Of a DNA stretch of 64,000 nucleotides, positions 53,691-61,799 are shown in pieces. The position numbers and the translations under genes were made by a program. The notes below the pieces were generated by a model. It did no database searches and was not told where the DNA came from. It worked only from the letters and a program-made list of their open reading frames with translations. The stretch comes from Prolixibacteraceae bacterium (GTDB lineage Bacteria; Bacteroidota; Bacteroidia; Bacteroidales; Prolixibacteraceae), in assembly GCA_019459485.1 (NCBI GenBank), contig JAIBEZ010000044.1:1-64000 (forward strand), given 5' to 3'. Every line of letters begins with the position of its first letter. Within the stretch, counting starts at the first letter, position 1.

Positions 53691-55002
53691 ACTGATAAGA
53701 GACCCCTGACCCTAGAGTTCCTGATTTTTTTATTATTTTAAAATCCTCAGATAATTGTTTTAACTCATTGGTTGCGGTCCTTTTAGAAACTTCGTTTAAA
53801 GACTGATAGTCTCCATTTGTAATTTTTCCTTTTTCTTTTAAAAACAGAACCGATTTAATTTGTCTGTTATTAAGTCCAAGTTTTATCAATTGTTCTTCCG
53901 TTAAGTTATCTTTGAAAAGGGTAATGATGAAACCTCCATCCCGCTCTTTCATCTCCGGTTCTGGAAGGTCTGCAAGTTTGCAAGTTTCCAAAATTTTAAT
54001 GGTTCCTCTTCCCCAGGCATCAATATAGCCGCCCTTAAAACTAACATCAGCAATTATTGGATTTCGTGGTCGTGATGAATGTGAAATTTTTAAAGTTTCC
54101 AATGTCAAACCATCAGGTAGCAGGCCTTCATTCCAAATATTAATTTTATCATCATAAACCCTGATTTGTATCGGCGCACCCATATAATTTCTATGGACTA
54201 AAGCATTTAACAACATTTCCCGCATAGCTGGAACGGGATATTCTCCTCTTTCAATGCGGTTCATACCTTCGAATTCGATTGACCGGGTAAGAAACTTATG
54301 GTTGAGTTGAGCTAAAACTGATTGAAGCAAAACTATCAAATTACCTTCTTCTGTTTCCTGAAATTTTAAATCGGCATCATCCTTCCCAAAACGACCTATT
54401 TTTACAAATGTATTTGGGTAAAATTTTGCAGGTTCTTTACCAAACAGAACAATCGCAGCACGCTTCAACTCACCTTTTTCCGTAAGTCTAAGTTTTTCAA
54501 ACAATTCAGGAATAGACAACCCTGCATTTTCTGGCAAACGACCTGCATTTTCAGATGCTTTCAGAAAAGTGGCCACAGTTCTTTCGTCAATATCGTCAAA
54601 ACTTGCTCTTGGCTCAACAACATCATCCCATGTTTTTCCCGATTTTTTCAATAAAAATTCATTCAATGAAGCACCGGTTAATTCTTGTTTAGTACTTCCA
54701 CTTCTATAATAATACCTCCCTCTCAAAGAGATTGGAACAGAATATGAAGCTGTTACAATCTCAATATAATGTTTATCTGATTCTTCTTTTAAATTAACTT
54801 CGGCTGTTATACCCATTGAGTTTTTAATCTTATTGGGTAATTCATCCATCAACTTTTTATAATCGCCAACATTTACAACATTCCCATTATCGTCCTTGCC
54901 AATAAATATGACTCCACCCTGAGCATTTGCAAATCCGCATACCCATTTTAAGTAGTCATCATGCCAACTTTGTTTGTATTCTATGTTTTGTTGTTCTGGC
55001 AT
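53677..55002 (-). CDS. AlbA_2 (schlafen-type) / HATPase_c_4 regulator
   Basis: 441 aa. N-terminal AlbA_2 domain (IEYKQSWHDDYLKWVCGFANAQGG, VIFIGKDDNG), a GHKL-like ATP-binding region (MREMLLNALVHRNYMGAPIQIRV, DKINIWNEG), and a C-terminal winged helix (NRQIKSVLFLKEKGKI). Such proteins are putative transcription regulators or defence-linked ATPases; the target is unknown. It occupies the murG-murC gap in the same orientation, 5 bases after the murG stop, so it would be co-transcribed with the cluster. The C-terminus ends in a G-rich repeat. Confidence 0.85.
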   Translation of the reverse strand: MPEQQNIEYKQSWHDDYLKWVCGFANAQGGVIFIGKDDNGNVVNVGDYKKLMDELPNKIKNSMGITAEVNLKEESDKHYIEIVTASYSVPISLRGRYYYRSGSTKQELTGASLNEFLLKKSGKTWDDVVEPRASFDDIDERTVATFLKASENAGRLPENAGLSIPELFEKLRLTEKGELKRAAIVLFGKEPAKFYPNTFVKIGRFGKDDADLKFQETEEGNLIVLLQSVLAQLNHKFLTRSIEFEGMNRIERGEYPVPAMREMLLNALVHRNYMGAPIQIRVYDDKINIWNEGLLPDGLTLETLKISHSSRPRNPIIADVSFKGGYIDAWGRGTIKILETCKLADLPEPEMKERDGGFIITLFKDNLTEEQLIKLGLNNRQIKSVLFLKEKGKITNGDYQSLNEVSKRTATNELKQLSEDFKIIKKSGTLGSGVSYQLMGQ

Positions 55003-55007
55003 AAATT

Positions 55008-56111
55008 TTATCTTTCAACCACCTCCATTATCACATTTACAATATCTTTTGCAGCATTGGGTCGCCCCAGTTTTTGTATGTTTTCGGAGAGGCTTTTTAA
55101 CCTCTCTTTATCGTTCAGCAAGCTAAACGTTTCTTTCAACAACTGATCCTTCGAATCGGCATCTTTTATTAACAAAGCAGCCTGATTTTCAACAAGTGCC
55201 ATCGCATTTTTTGTTTGATGGTCTTCGGCCACATTGGGTGAAGGAACCAGGATGCAGGGTTTTGCCAATAAACATAGTTCGGAAATGGTTCCGGCACCGG
55301 CACGTGAAATAACCACATCGGCCACCGCATAAGCCAAATCCATACGCGATACAAATTCCATAGGAAACAGATTGTCAGGACAATTGCAGCCCAAACGTTC
55401 AAGCATTTCCCTGTAATAAAAACTTCCGGTTTGCCAGATTACCTGCACCTCCGTTTGACGAATCATCTGAAGATTCGCCATCACACTTTCGTTGATAGTG
55501 CGCGCACCAAGACTTCCGCCAATAATCAGAACTACCGGCTCTCCATCGTACAGCTTGAAATATTCGTACGCTTCATTTTTGTTAACGATGGTTTCGAGCA
55601 GGTTTTTACGGACAGGATTTCCGGTCAAAACAATTTTATTCTTTGGAAAATACCTTTCCATATTTGGATAAGCCACGCATATTTTATTCACTTTCGACGA
55701 CAGTAATTTGTTGGTCATACCGGCATACGAATTCTGTTCCTGAAGTACAGCGGGTACTCCGCTTCGCACAGCAGCCTTCAATAATGGTCCGCTTGCAAAT
55801 CCGCCCACCCCAATTACGACATCAGGTTTAAATCCGGCAATTACTTTTCGGGCAATGCGCATGCTTTTATATAATTTCAGGAAAAAATCGAACATTTTAA
55901 GCGAAGGCTTGCGCGGAAAGCCCACTACGGGTAAACCGATAATTCGGTAGCCCGCAGCAGGAACACGTTCCATTTCCATTTTTCCCAGAGCGCCCACAAA
56001 AAGAATTTCCGTTTCGGGATAACGCTCTTTCAGTTCGTTGGCAATCGAAATGGCTGGGAAAATATGTCCTCCGGTTCCTCCTCCGCTTACAATTACTTTT
56101 AATTTTTTCAT
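55008..56111 (-). CDS. murG: UDP-GlcNAc:lipid I N-acetylglucosaminyltransferase
   Basis: 367 aa GT28 enzyme. GGTGGHIFPAISIANEL (N-terminal Gly-rich loop), GVGGFASGP, LIIGGSLGARTIN and VSRAGAGTISEL-type donor-binding motif (VISRAGAGTISE). Converts lipid I to lipid II at the cytoplasmic membrane face. Starts 89 bases after the ftsW stop, across a dispersed repeat. Confidence 0.95.
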   Translation of the reverse strand: MKKLKVIVSGGGTGGHIFPAISIANELKERYPETEILFVGALGKMEMERVPAAGYRIIGLPVVGFPRKPSLKMFDFFLKLYKSMRIARKVIAGFKPDVVIGVGGFASGPLLKAAVRSGVPAVLQEQNSYAGMTNKLLSSKVNKICVAYPNMERYFPKNKIVLTGNPVRKNLLETIVNKNEAYEYFKLYDGEPVVLIIGGSLGARTINESVMANLQMIRQTEVQVIWQTGSFYYREMLERLGCNCPDNLFPMEFVSRMDLAYAVADVVISRAGAGTISELCLLAKPCILVPSPNVAEDHQTKNAMALVENQAALLIKDADSKDQLLKETFSLLNDKERLKSLSENIQKLGRPNAAKDIVNVIMEVVER

Positions 56112-56121
56112 CTGTTCATAA

Positions 56122-56198
56122 TTTGCTTTTTAATTGCCAGATGGAACTCGCCAATAATCATTTTCCTGTGTCCCGATTTATCGGGATGGCTCGTTTCA
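56122..56198. repeat. GAACTCGCCA...TGGCTCGTTTC dispersed repeat, copy 2
   Basis: TTTTTAATTGCCAGATGGAACTCGCCA, TAATCAT, GTCCCGATTTATCGGGATGGCTCGTTTC; partner copy at 15590-15692. Fills the ftsW-murG gap. Confidence 0.65.
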
Positions 56199-56200
56199 TA

Positions 56201-57406
56201 TTACAAAGCCTGATCTTCGTTTGGTACATCAACTACCACCAACTGTTGGGTTGGCGCTTTATTTTTCTGATTTTGCGAGCTGACCGCCAGAATGATCCCG
56301 AAGGATGCAGCCGTAAACAACATCGACGATCCGCCCATACTAACCCAGGGCAATGGTTGTCCGGTTACGGGAGCTGCCCCCACCGAAACAGCCATATTGA
56401 TAAAAGCCTGAAATACCATCAGAACGATCAACCCGGCTACCATAAAAGCCGGAAAGGTTCGATCGCAGCGCCGGACAATACTGACCCCCCGGAACAATAA
56501 AATCAGGTATAACAATGCAAGAAATACACCTCCAACAAAACCGTATTCCTCTATAAAAATGGCATATATAAAATCGTTGTAACCAGCTTCCATGTAATTA
56601 CTTACTTCGCTGTTTCCTGGTCCTTTCCCAAACATTCCACCCTCAAAAACTGCCAGTTTTGCGTAGTCGGCCTGTGTCGTGCCAACTGCCTCATTTGCAT
56701 CGCCTCTGGTGAAATCTACAATACGTTCCTTAAAAGTGTGTACGCGGCCAAAACTGGCTGGCATAAAGTCAGCAGTAAAAAACAGCAAAACCGCCATTAA
56801 AATACCTGCACCGGCGACCATTGAAATTAATTTAATCTGCACACGTGCTATCAGCATCAAAACCATGATGCTTAAAAAGATGATTGCTGCCGTTGAAATA
56901 TTGCTCAGGAAAATAAGAAAGCACACTGTTCCGGAAACACCAATTACCCACCAAAACGCTGTTCTAAGTTCTTCTTCTGATTTCTGCGATTTCGACAACA
57001 TGCGTGAGGCAAACATGATCAGCGATATTTTTGCCAGTTCTGAAGGTTGGAAACTTAATATTCCCAGATCGAGCGAGCGGGAAGTTTCTTTGCTGGGATT
57101 GCCGGTCATTTTATACTGAACAAAGGCCAGAATCAGTGCGAAAATGGTAATTCCGATCAGTACCGGCGATATCTTAAAATAGACGACCACCGGAATAATA
57201 TTGACAAGGAAGAGCATTATCCCAAAACCTGTCAGGATAAATACGATTTGCCGGACGAGATAATAAACTGTATTTCCATCGGCTTCGCGGTAGGCCAGTT
57301 TGCCAGTGGCGCTGTACACAATTACCAGTGAAACAAGCGATAAGAAAATCAGCACTACCCATAGTGTCCGGTCGCCCTTGAATATTTTACCCAGTACACC
57401 TGCCAT
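56201..57406 (-). CDS. ftsW: Lipid II polymerase FtsW
   Basis: 401-aa SEDS protein with about ten membrane helices. Conserved KISPVLIGI, GLIVLMVFQAFINMAVSVGAAPVTGQPLPWVSMGG-type C-terminal region (here VTGQPLPWVSMGGSS). Polymerises glycan strands with the FtsI transpeptidase encoded upstream. One base after murD. Confidence 0.94.
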   Translation of the reverse strand: MAGVLGKIFKGDRTLWVVLIFLSLVSLVIVYSATGKLAYREADGNTVYYLVRQIVFILTGFGIMLFLVNIIPVVVYFKISPVLIGITIFALILAFVQYKMTGNPSKETSRSLDLGILSFQPSELAKISLIMFASRMLSKSQKSEEELRTAFWWVIGVSGTVCFLIFLSNISTAAIIFLSIMVLMLIARVQIKLISMVAGAGILMAVLLFFTADFMPASFGRVHTFKERIVDFTRGDANEAVGTTQADYAKLAVFEGGMFGKGPGNSEVSNYMEAGYNDFIYAIFIEEYGFVGGVFLALLYLILLFRGVSIVRRCDRTFPAFMVAGLIVLMVFQAFINMAVSVGAAPVTGQPLPWVSMGGSSMLFTAASFGIILAVSSQNQKNKAPTQQLVVVDVPNEDQAL

Positions 57407-57407
57407 T

Positions 57408-58745
57408 TTACAATTCTTTTACTGCATTTTTAAACTGATATCCACGATCTTCGTAATTCTCGAACAAATCGAAACTTGCACAGGCCGGCGACAGCAGCAC
57501 TGTATCACCATTTCGGGCCAGATAATAAGCAGAACGAACGGCATCAGGCATCGATTGTGTTTCAACCACGTCGATTCCAATGTGTTTGAAAGCCTCGATG
57601 ATTTTTGAATTGTCTTTCCCAAGGCAAACGATGGCCTTTACTTTTTTCTTCACCAATTCTGTCAGTTGGGTATAGTCATTTCCTTTATCAATCCCGCCGA
57701 CAATCCAAACCGTTGGCTGGCTCATACTTTCGAGTGCATACCAGGTCGAGTTGATGTTGGTTGCCTTTGAATCGTTGATAAATTCAATACCATGAACTTT
57801 CAGGAACCGTTCGAGCCGGTGTTCAACGCCTTTAAAATCAGCCATGCTCTCGCGAACCATTTCATTCCTGATATTAACAGCCATTCCTGAAATACCCGCA
57901 GCCATTGAGTTGTAGGTATTGTGATTTCCCTGTAATGCAATATCTAAAATCGACATAGTAAAAATATTTTGTTTCCAGTTTATAATCAAGTTGTTATCAA
58001 TCACTCCGGCACCTTCGGCAGGAGGCGCTCCCAAACCAAAAGGCACACATTTGGCGGCAATTTTTCTTTTCTCCATTTCAATCTTCAGCACCGGATCGTC
58101 GCTGCACCAGATGAAAACATCATCGGCAGTTTGGTTCTGAGTAATTCGAAACTTCGAATCGACATAGTTTTGCATGTTATAATTGTACCGATCCAGATGA
58201 TCGGGTGTGATGTTCAGCAAAACTGCGATGTCAGCTTTAAAATCAATCATCCCGTCGAGCTGAAAGCTGCTGAGTTCGATTACATAGTAATCGAATTCCT
58301 TTTCGGCCACCTGCCAGGCGAAACTCTGCCCGACATTTCCGGCAAGTCCGACATTGTACCCTGCTTTCTCCAGCATGTGGTAGGTCAGCAATGTGGTGGT
58401 CGTTTTTCCGTTGCTTCCGGTAATGCATATTTTTTTTGCTGAAGTGTATTTTCCGGCAAACTCAATTTCAGAAATAACCGGTACCCCTTTTTCCTTCAGT
58501 TTCACAATCAATGGCGCCTTATCCGGAATTCCCGGGCTTTTGATCACCACATCAGCATTCAGTATTTTTTCTTCGGAATGACGGCCTTCTTCAAAATCGA
58601 ACTGACGGTCAGTCAACTCTTTTCTGTATTTCTCCTTGATGGTTCCGAGGTCAGAAATAAACACGTCAAAGCCCTGCTTGCGTGCAAGAATGGCTGCACC
58701 AACTCCGCTCTCTGCGGCTCCCAATATGACTAAACGCTTGTTCAT
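57408..58745 (-). CDS. murD: UDP-MurNAc-L-Ala--D-Glu ligase
   Basis: 445 aa. LGAAESGVGAAILARKQG (UDP-binding), CITGSNGKTTTTLL (ATP loop), LNITPDHLDRYN and HRLERFLKVHGIEFINDSKATN. Adds D-glutamate. Separated from mraY by a 320-base repeat-rich gap. Confidence 0.95.
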   Translation of the reverse strand: MNKRLVILGAAESGVGAAILARKQGFDVFISDLGTIKEKYRKELTDRQFDFEEGRHSEEKILNADVVIKSPGIPDKAPLIVKLKEKGVPVISEIEFAGKYTSAKKICITGSNGKTTTTLLTYHMLEKAGYNVGLAGNVGQSFAWQVAEKEFDYYVIELSSFQLDGMIDFKADIAVLLNITPDHLDRYNYNMQNYVDSKFRITQNQTADDVFIWCSDDPVLKIEMEKRKIAAKCVPFGLGAPPAEGAGVIDNNLIINWKQNIFTMSILDIALQGNHNTYNSMAAGISGMAVNIRNEMVRESMADFKGVEHRLERFLKVHGIEFINDSKATNINSTWYALESMSQPTVWIVGGIDKGNDYTQLTELVKKKVKAIVCLGKDNSKIIEAFKHIGIDVVETQSMPDAVRSAYYLARNGDTVLLSPACASFDLFENYEDRGYQFKNAVKEL

Positions 58746-59065
58746 TCTGTCTTTAATTATTATAATATCGAATAAGGAATCAGAAATAAGAAATCAGGAA
58801 TGGCTACTCTGATGATTCCTACTACTTTGATGTTTCTTATTTCTTATTCGATGTTTCTTATTTTCTCCTTTATTAACATCTTCTCAATTTCGTCCGAACT
58901 GAGATTTGTACTTTTTTCAGCCTCTACTCGCGGACGATTTTCGTCTCCACTCTTTTCCCCCGGGTTAAAACCCGGGGCTACAAATATTTCGCTCCTAATG
59001 AGCTGCAAACAACCTCAAGCCGACACCAGCTTTCCCCCTTTTGGGAATAGGAAGGGGGCTTTTCT
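58746..59065. other. Repeat-filled gap between mraY and murD
   Basis: No gene. An inverted pair of the AAGAAATA repeat (58762-58866) is followed by CCCGGGTTAAAACCCGGG palindrome at 58959-58976 with a GGCTACAAATATTTCGCTCC tail, and a CCCCCTTTTGGGAATAGGAAGGGGG hairpin near 59034-59060. The last may act on mraY-murD read-through. Confidence 0.65.
58762..58866. repeat. Inverted pair of AAGAAATA-type repeats
   Basis: Left arm AATATCGAATAAGGAATCAGAAATAAGAAATC, right arm TTTCTTATTTCTTATTCGATG. Same family as 3262-3303 and 3535-3577. Confidence 0.65.
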
Positions 59066-60316
59066 TTAACGCATTTTCAATGTTACCATGGTCAATACTG
59101 CCAGGATGATTCCGACAATCCAGAACCGTGTCACGATTTTTGCTTCCGGAATTCCCTGTTTTTGAAAGTGATGATGGATGGGACTCATTAGAAAAACCCT
59201 GCGCCCTTCACCGTATTTTCTTTTGGTATATTTGAAATAAGCAACCTGAATAACCACCGATAAATTTTCAACCACAAAGATTCCGCATAAAATCGGGATG
59301 AGGAATTCTTTGCGGATGATCACTGCAAAAACAGCTAAAATGCCGCCAAGCGCAAGGCTTCCGGTGTCGCCCATAAAAACCTGGGCAGGATATGAATTGT
59401 ACCAAAGAAAACCGACAGTACCGCCAATAAATGCAGCGATAAAAATTGTCAGCTCTCCCAGGTTGGGTATGTACATGATGTTCAGGTATTCGGCATAAAT
59501 GACGTTACCGCTTACATAGGCCAGAATCCCGAAAGTGGCACCGCTGATAGCAGAGGTACCCGTCGCCAGCCCATCAATTCCATCGGTAAGGTTGGCCGCA
59601 TTCGAAACGGCTGTGATAATCAGAATAATGGCCAGTGCGTAAATTAACCATCTCCAAACGGTGGTGCGGTCGCCTAAAAAACCTACGAGAATGCCGTAAT
59701 CAAATTCGTGATTTTTGACAAATGGAATGGTGGTTTTTGTTGATTTCACTTCGTTGGTTACATACTGCAACCTTCCCCTGCCGGTAATGCTGTCGGTCAC
59801 CATTTCTTTAACAAACATTCCGTTGGCATCAACCACCCGTTCGCGAACCACCACTTCATCCGAAAAGTACAAAGTTGTTGCAACAATAAAGCCCAGCGAA
59901 ACCTGACCCAGAATCTTGAATTTACCCGCCAGTCCTTTTTTATCTTTCAGGAATACTTTGATATAATCGTCAAGGAAACCAATCAGGCCAAGCCATATGG
60001 TAGTGATGAGCATCAGGATAATGTAAATATTGTCGAGACGGGCAAACAAAAGGGTTGGGATAACGATTGAAGCGAGGATGATGATCCCGCCCATGGTCGG
60101 TGTTCCTTTCTTTTGCATCTGACCTTCGAGGCCCAGATCGCGAACATCTTCACCAATTTGTTTTTTCCGCAAAAAGTTGATCAGCTTTTTACCGAATCCG
60201 ACAGTAATTAGCAGCGAAATAATAATTGCTGCACCCGACCGGAACGAGATGTACTGAAACATTCCCAAACCCGGAATGTCCCAATCCTTTAATAGCTGAT
60301 ACAAATGATAAAACAT
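59066..60316 (-). CDS. mraY: Phospho-MurNAc-pentapeptide transferase
   Basis: 416 aa with ten membrane helices. Catalytic loops [27 protein letters not shown] and [11 protein letters not shown]. Transfers phospho-MurNAc-pentapeptide to undecaprenyl phosphate, making lipid I. Contains the ~45-residue periplasmic insert after helix 4-5 common in the phylum. 11 bases after murE. Confidence 0.95.
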   Translation of the reverse strand: MFYHLYQLLKDWDIPGLGMFQYISFRSGAAIIISLLITVGFGKKLINFLRKKQIGEDVRDLGLEGQMQKKGTPTMGGIIILASIVIPTLLFARLDNIYIILMLITTIWLGLIGFLDDYIKVFLKDKKGLAGKFKILGQVSLGFIVATTLYFSDEVVVRERVVDANGMFVKEMVTDSITGRGRLQYVTNEVKSTKTTIPFVKNHEFDYGILVGFLGDRTTVWRWLIYALAIILIITAVSNAANLTDGIDGLATGTSAISGATFGILAYVSGNVIYAEYLNIMYIPNLGELTIFIAAFIGGTVGFLWYNSYPAQVFMGDTGSLALGGILAVFAVIIRKEFLIPILCGIFVVENLSVVIQVAYFKYTKRKYGEGRRVFLMSPIHHHFQKQGIPEAKIVTRFWIVGIILAVLTMVTLKMR

Positions 60317-60327
60317 GTTTCTGAATT

Positions 60328-61785
60328 TTAGTTGTTCCCAAATATTTCGTTGATCACTTCCTTGTCGTCGAAATGATATTTGACCCCTTTAATTTCCTGA
60401 TAATCTTCGTGCCCTTTTCCTGCCACCAAAATAATATCGCCCGGTTTAGCCAGCATACAAGCCGTTTTAATTGCCTCTTTCCGGTTCACAATCGACAGAA
60501 CTTTCGACCGCTGATGCGCTTCGATACCCGCTTCCATATCAGCCAAAATCTGCTCGGGCTCTTCAGAACGAGGATTGTCGGAAGTCAGAATGACTTTGTC
60601 GCTTTGCTTCACCGCTTCCTGCGCCATTTCCGGACGTTTTGTTTTATCGCGGTCGCCACCAGCACCAAGCACAGTGATTACCTGTTCGTTTCCTGTCCGG
60701 ATATCGGTTATTCCTGACAATACATTCTGAATGGCATCGGGTGTGTGCGCGTAATCGACCACAGCATATTTTCCATCGGGGGAACGGATGATTTCGAACC
60801 GGCCTGAAACCGGACGCAACTCACTTAAAATCCGAAGAATATCGTCACGGCTAACTCCAAGAAGCACTGAAGCGCCCATTACTGCCATCAGGTTACTTGC
60901 ATTGAACACACCGGTAAAATGGGTCCAGACTTCCTGTTCGTTGATATTTAGCAACATGCCGTCGAAATGTTTTTCAATCACTTTGCAGTGAAAATTGGCC
61001 AGCGACCTCAACGAATAAGTTTGTTTAATTGCAGGCGTATTCTGGAGCATCACCATGCCATTTTTGTCGTCGGCATTGGTCAGGGCAAAAGCACCTTCAG
61101 GAAGTAAATCGAAAAATTTCTTTTTTGCTTTCAGGTATTCAGCAAATGTTTTGTGATAATCGAGGTGATCGTGGCTGAGATTGGTGAAAACACCGCCATC
61201 GAATTGTATTCCGCTGATCCGGTCCTGATCGATGGCATGGGAACTGACTTCCATAAAGCAATATTCGCAACCGGCTTCAACCATTCGGGCCATCAGTTCC
61301 TGAATTTGCAAAGCATCAGGAGTTGTATGTGTTGCGTGGAATTCATCCTTGCCCACGTAATATTTAATTGTCGAAATCAATCCGACTTTGTATCCAAGCA
61401 GTGTAAATGTATTGTACAGAAGTGTTGCAATAGTGGTCTTGCCATTTGTTCCGGTAACTCCCACAACTTTTAGGTTGGCCGACGGATTGTCGTAAAAAGC
61501 AGCAGCTATTTTTCCGAAAGTTTTCTGCGAATCCTCAATTCTGGCCAGCACAATTTCGTAAGGAAAGTTTTCAGGCACTTCTTCGCAAACCACAGCAACA
61601 GCGCCCATTTCAATGGCTTTAGCAATAAATTGATGTCCATCGGCATGAACGCCTTTTACTGCGACAAACAAATCGCCCGCTTCCACTTTACGTGAGTCAA
61701 ATTGAATGTTGCTGATGGAAACAGACAGATCCCCTCTTGTTTCAAGCAACTCAATACCGTTCAGTATGTCATTTAAAATCTTCAT
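60328..61785 (-). CDS. murE: UDP-MurNAc-tripeptide synthetase, meso-DAP type
   Basis: 485 aa. [16 protein letters not shown] (ATP loop), [14 protein letters not shown] (carbamate-Lys region neighbourhood), and [10 protein letters not shown] with the DNPR motif that marks meso-diaminopimelate as substrate rather than lysine. Sits 14 bases after the ftsI stop in the cluster. Confidence 0.96.
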   Translation of the reverse strand: MKILNDILNGIELLETRGDLSVSISNIQFDSRKVEAGDLFVAVKGVHADGHQFIAKAIEMGAVAVVCEEVPENFPYEIVLARIEDSQKTFGKIAAAFYDNPSANLKVVGVTGTNGKTTIATLLYNTFTLLGYKVGLISTIKYYVGKDEFHATHTTPDALQIQELMARMVEAGCEYCFMEVSSHAIDQDRISGIQFDGGVFTNLSHDHLDYHKTFAEYLKAKKKFFDLLPEGAFALTNADDKNGMVMLQNTPAIKQTYSLRSLANFHCKVIEKHFDGMLLNINEQEVWTHFTGVFNASNLMAVMGASVLLGVSRDDILRILSELRPVSGRFEIIRSPDGKYAVVDYAHTPDAIQNVLSGITDIRTGNEQVITVLGAGGDRDKTKRPEMAQEAVKQSDKVILTSDNPRSEEPEQILADMEAGIEAHQRSKVLSIVNRKEAIKTACMLAKPGDIILVAGKGHEDYQEIKGVKYHFDDKEVINEIFGNN

Positions 61786-61799
61786 TGTTGCTTTCTGGT

